This document shows, in pieces, positions 38,915 to 47,111 of a stretch of 64,000 bases of DNA. The first letter of the stretch is position 1. Each line of letters opens with the position of its first letter. Both the position numbers and the translations under genes were made by a program. The stretch comes from Lysobacteraceae bacterium P (GTDB lineage Bacteria; Pseudomonadota; Gammaproteobacteria; Xanthomonadales; Xanthomonadaceae): the NCBI GenBank assembly GCA_005503055.1, contig SCOX01000003.1, positions 283,614 through 347,613 of the forward strand. The letters run 5' to 3'. The notes beneath the pieces were generated by a model that saw only the letters and a list, made by a program, of their open reading frames with translations, had not been told where the DNA came from and made no database searches.

Positions 38915-39411
38915 GGCGCCACCTGGTCGACGGTGGCGGTGCGCGCGGCGCGCGCGCGGATCTCCGCCTGCGCGAGGGCCAACGCTTCCTCGGCGGAGTC
39001 GTCCTCACGCGCGTCCCCGTGGCGGGGCGCGGCAGGCGCGGTCATGGTCGCATCGCGCAACATTTCATCCATTCCGGCCTCGGCCTGTACCTGTTCCTTC
39101 GTTTCGGTCGCCTCGTCGGCGGCGACCTTGGCGCTGCCGCCGGCGATGAGGCTGGCGACCATCGAGACCATCTGCATCAGTCCACCGCTCTTGCCGAGTG
39201 CGCGCATGGGCTCGGCGCGACCGACGACGAACCCGCTCGCCAGCCCGGCGATGACGATGCGCCACGGCGTCCACGCCGCGCGCCACGACGACTTGAGCTG
39301 GCGCAGGTCGGCCGCGACGCTGCGCTCCTGCGCCTCCAGCGCGTCTTCGGCCTGTTGCACCTTGGACACGAGCTGTTCGAAGCGGAGTTTCTTTTGAGGT
39401 TTGTGGGCCAT
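38911..39411 (-). CDS. Hypothetical protein, coiled-coil and hydrophobic segment
   Basis: 166 residues. It has a predicted coiled coil near the N-terminus (RFEQLVSKVQQAEDALEAQER), a moderately hydrophobic segment (about 49-64, with WRIVIAGLASGFVVG, then GLMQMVSMVASLIAG), and a charged Glu-rich end. I recognise no named family; position suggests it belongs to the YqjD/YqjE-type envelope gene group. It overlaps the AI-2E gene by ATGA and follows the holin-X gene after two bases. Confidence 0.7.
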   Translation of the reverse strand: MAHKPQKKLRFEQLVSKVQQAEDALEAQERSVAADLRQLKSSWRAAWTPWRIVIAGLASGFVVGRAEPMRALGKSGGLMQMVSMVASLIAGGSAKVAADEATETKEQVQAEAGMDEMLRDATMTAPAAPRHGDAREDDSAEEALALAQAEIRARAARTATVDQVAP

Positions 39412-39413
39412 GG

Positions 39414-39962
39414 TCAGGGCGGCGTGATGTCGATGCCGTTGCCGTGTTGCTTCAGGCGCTCGGCGTCGTGGCGCAGATCCTTGGCCGCCGCGCGCGCCGA
39501 CTCGGGCGAATCGGCGGTCGGCATGAGGTCGGCCAGCTCGCCGATGCCCAGTCGCGCCAGTTGCCGGCGCGTGGCCTGCAGGCGCGTGTGTTCGAAGTAA
39601 TGCGCGGCGCGCAGCCCCGCATAGACGGTAACGGCCAGGCTCAGGCCGGCGGCGATCAGCATCGCGGCCAGCCACGACATCCCGAAGCTGCGCAGCAGCG
39701 CCACCAGCGTGGCCATCAGGAACAGCCATGCGGACGCACCGAACACCACCGCCACGCCGGCGAAGGTGAGCGCGCGTCCCATCGCGCTGCGCGCCAGCGA
39801 CAGGTCGGCGGCCAGCAACGAGCGGAACGCGCGCGCCGAATCGGCGGCCGCGCCCAGGCTGGCCTTGGCGGTGCCGCCGATGTCGCGCAACGACTCGGCG
39901 AGGTCCGGCGGCGGTTGCGCCTCCGGATCCTCGTGCTCGCGACGCTCGTCTGCTTCGCTCAC
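39414..39962 (-). CDS. Holin-X/YqjE family membrane protein
   Basis: 182 residues with two adjacent transmembrane helices (about 65-90 and 97-118), flanked by charged helices. This is the PF07332 putative actinobacterial holin-X / YqjE pattern. E. coli yqjCDEK is an osmotic- and stationary-phase stress operon, and the same partner (DUF883) stands upstream here. Probably acts at the inner membrane; no phage lysis genes are near, so a real holin role is unlikely. Confidence 0.82.
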   Translation of the reverse strand: MSEADERREHEDPEAQPPPDLAESLRDIGGTAKASLGAAADSARAFRSLLAADLSLARSAMGRALTFAGVAVVFGASAWLFLMATLVALLRSFGMSWLAAMLIAAGLSLAVTVYAGLRAAHYFEHTRLQATRRQLARLGIGELADLMPTADSPESARAAAKDLRHDAERLKQHGNGIDITPP

Positions 39963-39974
39963 GTCGGTGACGGC

Positions 39975-40394
39975 TTAGCGGTCGCCGCTGCGGGCAAGCT
40001 TGGCGATGATCCAGCCCGCGGCGAATGCGACGCCGAAGGAGGCCAGCGGACGCTCGCGGATCAGTTCGGCTGCGCTGTCGACCAGATCGCGGCCCTTGTC
40101 CATGAGCGCGTCCATCTGCTCGCGTGCGGCGCCGCCGGCCTGTTCGGCGGCGGCGATGCCGGCCAGCGCGCCGTCGGCGAGGTCCGCCTTGACGTTGGCC
40201 TTGCCCACGCGCAGTTCATCGCCCGCCGCGACGGCGGCATCGCGCAGGGCCTGGCCGGCGTCGCTGGCGGCCTGTTTGACGTGGCTCCCGGCCTGCCCGA
40301 GGTTGGTTCGCAGGCCTTCGCCGTAGGTGGCATTGGCCGAGGCACCGGTGGTGCCGCTGCCGGGGGTGGTCGGATCGGTGGGGCTGGTGTTCAT
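39975..40394 (-). CDS. DUF883 (YqjD/ElaB/YgaM) family protein
   Basis: 139 residues: a Thr/Ser/Gly-rich start, long amphipathic helices with Ala/Gly spacing (SHVKQAASDAGQALRDAAVAAG), a coiled-coil region and the C-terminal signature IRERPLASFGVAFAAGWIIAKL, a membrane-tail anchor. Family members are RpoS-regulated, inner-membrane tail-anchored proteins that bind stationary-phase ribosomes. First gene of the holin-X operon. Confidence 0.86.
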   Translation of the reverse strand: MNTSPTDPTTPGSGTTGASANATYGEGLRTNLGQAGSHVKQAASDAGQALRDAAVAAGDELRVGKANVKADLADGALAGIAAAEQAGGAAREQMDALMDKGRDLVDSAAELIRERPLASFGVAFAAGWIIAKLARSGDR

Positions 40395-40452
40395 TCGAAC
40401 GACTCCTGAGTGGCGTAGGTCTGCGAATCCGCGGTGCAGCCGGCCAACGGCT

Positions 40453-41883
40453 TCACTGCATGAGCAGGTCGGCCTGTCGGTTGCCGCGGAGGATGCGCAG
40501 CACCAACTGTGCAGGACGCTGCGTGAAGCTTGCGCGGAAGCCAGGCAAATCTTCGAAGTTGCCCGCGTTGGACGCGATCACGACATCGTCCTTGCGCAGG
40601 CGGTTCGTCTCGGCGCGGCTGCCGCTGGCGACCGATTCCACCATCACGCCTGATAGACCTGCCTGACGCAAGCGTTCAGGAAGATCGGCGAACACGGCGC
40701 CGGACAGGCGCGGATCCAGCTCCAGGCCCTGGAACGCCTTGGCCTGTTCACGCAGCGACGCGGTGAGCTGCAACGCGCGGCCGTCGCGGCGCACATCCAG
40801 CGCGATGCGGCTGCCGACCGCCTGCAGGCCTTCGTAATTGCGCAGCGCGTCGCGATCGTCGATGCGCTCGCCATTGGCGCCCAGGATCACGTCGCCGACC
40901 TTGATGCCCGCCGCCGCCGCGGCGCTGCCGGAAAACACCTGCGTCACCACCGCGCCGCGCGCTTCGCTCAGACCGAGCGCCTGCGCGAGGCGGTCGTCGA
41001 CGTCCTGCGACTCCAGCCCCAGCGAGCCGCGGATCACCACGCCGTTGTTGGCGATCAGCTGGCCCATGATGTTGCGCGCCAGACTGGTGGGAATCGCGAA
41101 GCCCAGGCCGATGTTGCCGGCCATCGAACCGCGCGGATTGAAGCTGGCGGTGTTGATTCCCACCAGCTCGCCGTTGAGGTTGACCAGCGCGCCGCCGGAA
41201 TTGCCCGGGTTGATCGACGCATCGGTCTGGATGAAGTTCTGGAAGCCCAGCCCGCGCAGGCCCGTGCGGCCGACCGCGGACACGATCCCCGAGGTCACCG
41301 TCTGGCCGATGCCGAACGGGTTGCCCACCGCGACCACGAAGTCGCCCACGCGCAGCGCCGACGAATCGGCCATCTGCAGCGCGGTCAGGTTGGTCGCGGT
41401 GATGCGCATCAGCGCCACGTCGGTGTCGGGGTCGGAGCCGACGAAATCGGCCTTCATCGTGCGGCCGTCCGCCAGCGTCACCGAGACCTCGTCGGCGCCC
41501 TCGATCACGTGGTGGTTGGTGAGCACGTAGCCGTGCTGCGCATCGACGATCACGCCCGAGCCGAGCGACTCGTTGATCCGCTCCTGGCTCAGCTCCGGGA
41601 ACATGCGGCGGAACATCGGGTCGTTGCCGAACGGGCTGACCCGCACGCGTTGCTTGGTGTGCACGCTGACCACCGCCGGCGTCACCTTGGCCAGCATCGG
41701 CGCGAGCGAGGGCAGCGGCTGCCCGCCGGCCACCGCCGGCAGCGCGGCCATGGCGGGCATCGAGACGCTGGCGGCCGGCGCGGCCTGCGCGGGGGCCTCC
41801 AGGCCGTCGCGGATCGCGGTGGCGGCGAATCCGCCGAAGGCGGCGGCCAGGGTCAGGGTCAGCAGGGTCGGCAGAGGGCGCAT
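40453..41883 (-). CDS. degP: Do/DegP-like periplasmic serine endoprotease
   Basis: 476-residue HtrA-family protease and chaperone. The N-terminal hydrophobic segment (about 4-27) is a signal. The catalytic triad is His125 (TNHHVIEG), Asp155 (DTDVAL) and Ser229 (GNSGGAL), then two PDZ domains (about 285-375 and 390-470, ending with VLRILRGN). Degrades misfolded envelope proteins. Whether it is DegP or DegQ/MucD cannot be told. AAAACTT and GTTCA words upstream (about 42000-41980) could be a RpoE-type promoter, only weakly supported. Confidence 0.93.
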   Translation of the reverse strand: MRPLPTLLTLTLAAAFGGFAATAIRDGLEAPAQAAPAASVSMPAMAALPAVAGGQPLPSLAPMLAKVTPAVVSVHTKQRVRVSPFGNDPMFRRMFPELSQERINESLGSGVIVDAQHGYVLTNHHVIEGADEVSVTLADGRTMKADFVGSDPDTDVALMRITATNLTALQMADSSALRVGDFVVAVGNPFGIGQTVTSGIVSAVGRTGLRGLGFQNFIQTDASINPGNSGGALVNLNGELVGINTASFNPRGSMAGNIGLGFAIPTSLARNIMGQLIANNGVVIRGSLGLESQDVDDRLAQALGLSEARGAVVTQVFSGSAAAAAGIKVGDVILGANGERIDDRDALRNYEGLQAVGSRIALDVRRDGRALQLTASLREQAKAFQGLELDPRLSGAVFADLPERLRQAGLSGVMVESVASGSRAETNRLRKDDVVIASNAGNFEDLPGFRASFTQRPAQLVLRILRGNRQADLLMQ

Positions 41884-42137
41884 CGCGTCGTTCTGTGCAG
41901 GGTGAATGGGTGTGCGGGAACACGTTGTGCGGTGCGCGAACCACGCGCCCCTCGGCGCCCGCCGGGAAGGCGCCAGTGTCCGTGAACGGCATTAAATAAG
42001 CGATGAAGTTTTGCGACCCCGAGGGACCGCCGCAAGCGCGCCGTCGCGGCCTTTTGCATGTTTGAAGTGCACCGGCAAGGCTGCGAATCGAGCTGCTTGA
42101 CCACCATCACGGTTGTGTGACTGACATCAAATAACCG

Positions 42138-42166
42138 TTGACACATTCCGGGGCCGGGGGTAGCTT
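42138..42166 (+). promoter_or_regulatory. Putative nrdJ promoter
   Basis: TTGACA, a 17-base spacer and TAGCTT. The -35 box is perfect, the -10 box weak. A start near 42174 would give a leader of about 290 bases before nrdJa. The remaining 578-bp gap between the protease gene and nrdJa contains no gene I can support. Confidence 0.5.
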
Positions 42167-42182
42167 GGATCCTCGCCTTTCG

Positions 42183-42198
42183 CCACTACATCTAGTGG
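42183..42198. promoter_or_regulatory. NrdR-box-like palindrome
   Basis: CCACTACATCTAGTGG differs from the usual NrdR box core CACTATATATAGTG at only two positions. NrdR represses ribonucleotide reductase genes in most bacteria, including nrdJ in Pseudomonas. It lies 16-32 bases after the -10 box. A second box is not obvious at the usual spacing. Confidence 0.6.
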
Positions 42199-42461
42199 TC
42201 ATGAGAGCGACGGGAACCCAAACGTGGGGTTTTCCGGCTTGTGTGCTGACTGTCGGGCGCTTTCGGGGGAAGGCGCGTAGCGGAGCAGGATGAGCGGAAA
42301 TATTCAGAAAAAATCGTGCCGTCGCGACCGCTGAAAATGCGGGCGTGGGCATAGCCGTCGGCGGTCCTTGCGGGCCGGCGACGGGGCGGTACCCAACATA
42401 AGAATCCACCGGTGTGCGTCGGACCGATACGGCGCCGCCATTGAAAGGAGACAGGACAGGC

Positions 42462-44615
42462 ATGAGCACAGTGCGCCTCGAGGCGGTCAAAACCGCCGCG
42501 GCCGAGCGGGAAATCCCGATGCAGCCCGCCTCCCAGGACATCTGGGACAAGAAGTACCGGCTCAAGACCAAGAACGGTCAGGCGGTGGATGCCGACATCG
42601 ACGGCACCTACCAGCGCGTCGCCAAGGCCCTGGCCGAAGCCGAGCCCTCGGCCGAGAAGCAGCAGTACTGGAACGAGCGCTTCGTCTGGGCGCTGCGCCG
42701 CGGGGCCATTCCCGCCGGCCGCATCACGTCCAACGCCGGCGCGCTGGAGCACAAGCCCGCCACCTCCACGATCAACTGCACCGTCTCGGGCACCATCGAA
42801 GATTCGATGGACGGCATCCTGGAGAAGGTCCACGAAGCCGGCCTCACGCTGAAGGCCGGTTGCGGCATCGGCTACGAGTTCTCGACGCTGCGCCCGCGCG
42901 GCGCGTTCGTCGCCGGCGCCGGCGCGTACACGTCCGGCCCGATGTCCTTCATGGATATCTACGACAAGATGTGTTTCACCGTCTCCTCCGCCGGCGGTCG
43001 CCGCGGCGCGCAGATGGGCACGTTTGACGTCAGCCATCCCGACGTGAAGGACTTCATCCGCGCCAAGCGCGAAGACGGCCGCCTGCGCCAGTTCAACCTG
43101 TCGCTGCTGATCACCGACGGCTTCATGCAGGCCGTGGAGACCGACGCCGACTGGCCGCTGGTGTTCCCGGTGAACATCAAGGAACGCGGCGACCTCGACC
43201 TCGACGACGCCGAGCAGGTCGTGTGGCGCGAATGGCCCACGCACCGCAATTACATCGTGCGCGACGACGGCCTGGTGGCCTGCAAGATCTACGGCCACAT
43301 CCGCGCGCGTCACCTGTGGGACATGATCATGGTCTCGACGTACGACTACGCCGAGCCGGGTTTCATCCTCATCGACCGCGTCAACGAGATGAACAACAAC
43401 TGGTGGTGCGAGAACATCCGCGCCACCAACCCGTGCGGCGAGCAGCCGCTGCCGGCGTACGGCGCCTGTCTGCTGGGCTCGGTCAACCTGACCAAGTTTG
43501 TGCGCGACGCGTTCACCGACAACGCCTCCTTCGACTGGGAGGAATACAAGGAAGTCGTGCGCGTGTTCACGCGCATGCTCGACAACGTGGTCGAAGTGAA
43601 CGGCCTGCCGCTGGAACAGCAGCGCAACGAGATCATGCGCAAGCGTCGCCACGGCATGGGCTTCCTCGGCCTGGGCAGCACGGTGACGATGCTGCGCATG
43701 AAGTACGGCAGCAAGGAGTCGTGCGAGTTCACCGAGCGCATCGCCCAGGAAATGGCCGTCGCCGGTTGGGAAATGGGCCTGGCGCTGGCGAAGGAAAAGG
43801 GCGCCGCGCCGATCATGGACGAAGTCTTCCCCGTCACCGCCGAGATGCTGCGCAAGCGTCCGGAAATGGCGAAGGACGGCTGGAAGATCGGCCAGGAAAT
43901 CCCCGGCCGCGTCCTGCACGCGCGCTACAGCCGCTACATGCAGCGCATCGCCGAAGTCTCGCCCGAGTTGGTCGATGAACTGGCCGACATCGGCGCGCGC
44001 TTCACGCACCACAGCTCCATCGCGCCGACCGGCACGATTTCGCTGTCGCTGGCCAACAACGCCTCCAACGGCATCGAGCCCTCGTTCGCGCACCACTACA
44101 GCCGCAACGTGATCCGCGAAGGCAAGAAGTCCAAGGAAAAGGTCGACGTCTACAGCTTCGAATTGCTGGCCTACCGCGAACTCATCAATGCCAGGGCGAT
44201 GCCGTTCTCCGACGAAGCCGACGCGAAGCTGCCCGACTACTTCATCGCCGCCGACGACATCTCGCCGAAGGAACACGTCGACGTGCAGGCCGCCGCGCAG
44301 AAGTGGGTGGACAGCTCGATCTCCAAGACCGCGAACGTGCCCACGGACTACCCGTACGAGCAGTTCAAGGACATCTACCGCTACGCGCACCAGCAGGGCC
44401 TGAAGGGCTGCACCACGTTCCGCTTCAACCCGGCCGCCTTCCAGGGTGTGCTGGTGAAGGAAGCGGACCTGGAGAACACCACCTACCGCTTCGAACTGGA
44501 AGACGGCAGCGTGCTGGAAGTGAAGGGCAACGAGCAGATCGAATACGACGGCGAGATGCACACCGCCGCCAATCTGTTCGATGCATTGAAGGAAGGCTAT
44601 TACGGCAAGTTCTAA
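42462..44615 (+). CDS. nrdJa: Adenosylcobalamin-dependent (class II) ribonucleotide reductase, large part
   Basis: 717-residue catalytic subunit that makes deoxyribonucleotides with coenzyme B12 instead of oxygen-derived radicals. Family words: TINCTVSGTIEDSMDGI, GCGIGYEFSTLRPRG, RRGAQMGTFDVSHPDV, the substrate/radical site NPCGEQPLPAYGACLLGSVNLTK and PTGTISL. It stops before the C-terminal redox cysteines, which the downstream nrdJb carries, as in Pseudomonas aeruginosa NrdJa/NrdJb. GAAAGGAG precedes the start. The gene between the two halves codes for an AlgP/H1-like basic protein. Confidence 0.94.
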   Translation: MSTVRLEAVKTAAAEREIPMQPASQDIWDKKYRLKTKNGQAVDADIDGTYQRVAKALAEAEPSAEKQQYWNERFVWALRRGAIPAGRITSNAGALEHKPATSTINCTVSGTIEDSMDGILEKVHEAGLTLKAGCGIGYEFSTLRPRGAFVAGAGAYTSGPMSFMDIYDKMCFTVSSAGGRRGAQMGTFDVSHPDVKDFIRAKREDGRLRQFNLSLLITDGFMQAVETDADWPLVFPVNIKERGDLDLDDAEQVVWREWPTHRNYIVRDDGLVACKIYGHIRARHLWDMIMVSTYDYAEPGFILIDRVNEMNNNWWCENIRATNPCGEQPLPAYGACLLGSVNLTKFVRDAFTDNASFDWEEYKEVVRVFTRMLDNVVEVNGLPLEQQRNEIMRKRRHGMGFLGLGSTVTMLRMKYGSKESCEFTERIAQEMAVAGWEMGLALAKEKGAAPIMDEVFPVTAEMLRKRPEMAKDGWKIGQEIPGRVLHARYSRYMQRIAEVSPELVDELADIGARFTHHSSIAPTGTISLSLANNASNGIEPSFAHHYSRNVIREGKKSKEKVDVYSFELLAYRELINARAMPFSDEADAKLPDYFIAADDISPKEHVDVQAAAQKWVDSSISKTANVPTDYPYEQFKDIYRYAHQQGLKGCTTFRFNPAAFQGVLVKEADLENTTYRFELEDGSVLEVKGNEQIEYDGEMHTAANLFDALKEGYYGKF

Positions 44616-44621
44616 GTCACC

Positions 44622-44650
44622 CGTCATTCCCGCGAACGCGGGAATCCAGT
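44622..44650. repeat. dRS3-like repeat (ATTCCC-N8-GGGAAT)
   Basis: CGTCATTCCCGCGAACGCGG followed by GAATCCAGTGAC. It is the very widespread intergenic sequence with a perfect ATTCCC-N8-GGGAAT palindrome (44626-44645), six bases after the nrdJa stop. It may act as a terminator or attenuator between nrdJa and the basic-protein gene. Confidence 0.8.
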
Positions 44651-44840
44651 GACTTTGAAGCTTTACCGAGAGGCAGGAGGCGGCCCACCGCCTCCACGCG
44701 GGATGTAGCAATGAAGCGTGGGCCGCTTCCGCGTTCATGTTCAGGCCCGCCGCGGGTATAGCATCGTTTCGCAACACCGCTTTTGTTTGGCCCCGATACC
44801 GCACCGCCAATCGAATGAGACGCCCGTCAGGAGGGCACAC

Positions 44841-45452
44841 ATGAGCAATGGCAACGGAGTCACGGCGACCTTGTCGCAGGCCGCCGAGAACGTGAAAGAA
44901 ACCGTGACCACCTTCGGCAGTGCCGTCATGCAACGGGCCGACGACGCGGTGAAGACCGTGCGCAAGAAGACCGACACCGCGAAGAAGGCCGCCAAGAAGG
45001 CCGTCGGCACGGCGAAGAAGAAGCTCGCCAAGGCCTCGGCCGACGCCAAGAAGGAAGTGGCCAACATCCGCCGCGAAGCGACCACGGCGAAGAAGAAGGC
45101 CGCCAAGAAGGTCAAGGCCGCGCGCAAGGCCGGCAAGACCGCCGTGGCGAAGGCCAAGGGCACCGCCAAGCGCGACGTCGCCGCCGCCAAGCGCAAGGTC
45201 GCCAAGAAGACGACCAAGGCGAAGAAGGCCGTGGCCACCACGCGCAAGAAGGCGACAGCCAAGAAGGCGACCAGGAAGACCGCAGCAAAGAAGGCCGCGA
45301 CCAAGCGCACCGCCACCCGCAAGGCGGCCGTGCGCAAGGCCGTGAAGAAATCCGCCGCATCGACGGCGAAGAAGGCGCCGGCCCGCAAGGCCGTCGCGAA
45401 GAAGGCAGCCAAGCGACCCACCAAGAAGGTCGCGAAGAAAGCTGCCAGGTAA
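44841..45452 (+). CDS. AlgP/histone H1-like Lys/Ala-rich protein
   Basis: 203 residues. After an N-terminal helix of mixed composition (about 1-45) the rest is Lys/Ala/Arg/Thr repeat (KKAAKK, AKKA, TRKTAAKK), like the C-terminal tail of eukaryotic H1 and of AlgP/HctB-type proteins. Likely binds DNA without sequence preference in the cytosol. A Shine-Dalgarno (AGGAGG) is 10 bases before the ATG. It is inserted between nrdJa and nrdJb, an unexpected place for a nucleoid protein. Confidence 0.85.
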   Translation: MSNGNGVTATLSQAAENVKETVTTFGSAVMQRADDAVKTVRKKTDTAKKAAKKAVGTAKKKLAKASADAKKEVANIRREATTAKKKAAKKVKAARKAGKTAVAKAKGTAKRDVAAAKRKVAKKTTKAKKAVATTRKKATAKKATRKTAAKKAATKRTATRKAAVRKAVKKSAASTAKKAPARKAVAKKAAKRPTKKVAKKAAR

Positions 45453-45558
45453 CTGCAAGCCCCGATTGGTGGCCGCGCCCACGCGGCGCGGCCACCGCAT
45501 TACCAACACCCATAACTAGATCGTGCTTTCAAGCACCACCGCACCAGGAGCGGGTCCC

Positions 45559-46350
45559 ATGGCCGTCAAGATCGACAAGAAAATCAAGGGCTACAGCGTC
45601 GTCATTCCGGAAGACAAGGCATCGGCCGCCAAGAGCGCCGCGCCCGTTGGCTCCAGCGTGGAAGCCCTGCCCACGGCCGACGTCATCCAGATGCACGAGC
45701 GCATCGAGCGCCCCGAGATGCTGGTGGGCTCCACCTACAAGATCAAGTCGCCGCTGTTCGAGCACGCGCTGTACGTGACCATCAACGACATCGTCCTCAA
45801 CGCCGGCACCGAACACGAACTGCGCCGTCCCTTCGAGATCTTCATCAACTCGAAGAACATGGACCACTTCCAGTGGATCGTCGCGCTCACCCGCATCATG
45901 TCCGCCGTGTTCCGCAAGGGCGGCGACGTCACCTTTCTGGTCGACGAGATGAAGGCCGTGTTCGACCCCAAGGGCGGCTACTGGAAGCCGGGCGGCGTGT
46001 ACATGCCGTCGCTGGTCGCCGAGCTGGGCAGCATCGTCGAAGACCACCTCAAGTCGATCGGGATGATGCACGACCCCGACATGAGCGACGCCCATCGTGC
46101 CCTCATCGCCGAGAAGCGCGCCGCCTACGCGCAGCTGTCAAAAAAAAACAGTGAAGTAAGCGAGAACGCCGACCTGTTCCCCGACCCTCGCGTCACCGAC
46201 ACCCCGCGCAGCGAGGACGTCGAAGTCACCGGCGAAGGCGCCGCCTTCCCCCCGTCCGCGACGATGTGCCACAAGTGCAGCGCGAAGGCGGTGGTGATCA
46301 TGGACGGGTGCGCTACTTGTTTGAATTGTGGGTATAGCAAGTGCGGGTGA
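45559..46350 (+). CDS. nrdJb: TSCPD-domain small subunit of class II RNR
   Basis: 263 residues. The TSCPD-type domain (about 55-175, with STYKIKSPLFEHALYVTIND and RPFEIFINSKNMDHFQWIVALTRIMSAV) is followed by a variable linker and a C-terminal zinc-ribbon or redox tail with Cys pairs CHKCSAK and CATCLNCGYSKCG, which would recycle the active-site disulfide of NrdJa. An in-frame GTG at 45523 exists, but the ATG at 45559 has AGGAG at the right distance. In P. aeruginosa the two parts are separate genes too. Confidence 0.88.
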   Translation: MAVKIDKKIKGYSVVIPEDKASAAKSAAPVGSSVEALPTADVIQMHERIERPEMLVGSTYKIKSPLFEHALYVTINDIVLNAGTEHELRRPFEIFINSKNMDHFQWIVALTRIMSAVFRKGGDVTFLVDEMKAVFDPKGGYWKPGGVYMPSLVAELGSIVEDHLKSIGMMHDPDMSDAHRALIAEKRAAYAQLSKKNSEVSENADLFPDPRVTDTPRSEDVEVTGEGAAFPPSATMCHKCSAKAVVIMDGCATCLNCGYSKCG

Positions 46351-46372
46351 GGGGTCTGATCGGATAGGAAAG

Positions 46373-46406
46373 AGGCCAGGTTCATCGCGAACTTGGCCTT
46401 TTTTTT
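46373..46406 (+). terminator. Rho-independent terminator after nrdJb
   Basis: AGGCCAGGTT-loop-AACTTGGCCT with one G-T pair, followed by eight T. A textbook terminator that closes the nrdJ unit. Confidence 0.92.
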
Positions 46407-46431
46407 GCGTGATCATCATGCGGAATGGGGC

Positions 46432-46671
46432 ATGACTAAGGCTGCGAAGCGCTCCGTAAAGGGAACTGCTAAGAAGACTGTAAAGAAGACCGCGAAGAAG
46501 GTCGCGAACAAGGCCGTTGGTCTCGGAAAGAAGGTCGCTAAGATCACGAAGTCGGCCGCGAAGACTGTCCGCAAGACGGCCAAGAAGGCCGCGAGAAGAA
46601 TTACTGGTACGGCCGAACGAAGTGGCCGTGGCAACGGTGGCGGTCGTGGCAATGGCGGAGATCGAAGCTGA
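46432..46671 (+). CDS. Small Lys/Ala-rich histone-like protein with Arg/Gly tail
   Basis: 79 residues: Lys/Ala repeats (KKTVKKTAKKVANK, TVRKTAKKAARR), then a Gly/Arg/Asn tail (GRGNGGGRGNGG) that looks like an RGG box. Probably a nucleic-acid-binding protein. Codon use is less GC-biased than its neighbours. Its stop and the next start share one base (TGATG), linking it to the membrane protein gene. No close family recognised beyond AlgP-like composition. Confidence 0.7.
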   Translation: MTKAAKRSVKGTAKKTVKKTAKKVANKAVGLGKKVAKITKSAAKTVRKTAKKAARRITGTAERSGRGNGGGRGNGGDRS

Positions 46672-47111
46672 TGTCCGCGCAACAGTACGACAAGGCTTCT
46701 GAAGGTCTCAAAGACCTAACAGAGGCGTACAACTACTGGTCTGGTAAGTTGACAGAGTCGAGTGTGACCTTCGCCCTCGGTCTCATTGCCGCGAACTGGG
46801 CGGTCTTCGGAGCCACACTGAAGACAACGTTGTTGCCTCGCCTTTCAGTCGCCTTTGCTCTGGGAACCTTGCTCGTTTCAGCCGTGACCGCGCTGGTAAT
46901 GTCACAGGCTCACGACAAAAGGCATGAGTACGCGGAGGCTGATCCAGCGCGTTGGAATCAAGAGTTCGAAGATGTCAAGAAGGCCGCTGGCAGGACGAAT
47001 CCGTGGCCGTACACCCGCCGCATCGAGTGCATTGGAAACTGGAGTCGCTGGGCGCGCTGTCTACTCCCCGTTGCTGGCTGTGTGTTCTTCCTGCTGTCAT
47101 TCGATTGGTAG
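46671..47111 (+). CDS. Hypothetical membrane protein, three helices
   Basis: 146 residues. N-terminal soluble helix (about 4-32), then two membrane segments (about 33-50 and 57-78), an acidic/basic cytosolic helix (HDKRHEYAEADPARWNQEFEDVKK) and a C-terminal membrane segment (128-143). The plan recalls small effector-like membrane proteins (SLATT-type), but no family motif proves this. GC is lower than the core genes. Coupled by TGATG to the basic-protein gene, and partly overlapped by the antisense relic at 46958-47973. Confidence 0.65.
   Translation: MSAQQYDKASEGLKDLTEAYNYWSGKLTESSVTFALGLIAANWAVFGATLKTTLLPRLSVAFALGTLLVSAVTALVMSQAHDKRHEYAEADPARWNQEFEDVKKAAGRTNPWPYTRRIECIGNWSRWARCLLPVAGCVFFLLSFDW

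Noticed and set aside
39414..39962. Phage lysis cassette suggested by the holin-X protein
   Set aside because: No endolysin, spanin or phage structural gene is near, and the partners are those of a YqjD/YqjE-type stress operon.
42174..42461. Cobalamin riboswitch in the nrdJa leader
   Set aside because: A B12 riboswitch would be attractive for a class II enzyme. GCCACT and GGGAA words are present but in the wrong order, and no B12-box pairing was found.
42192..45509. 1105-residue minus-strand frame across nrdJa and the basic protein
   Set aside because: Shadow of the sense genes; its sequence is a string of low-complexity Val/Gly/Arg segments.
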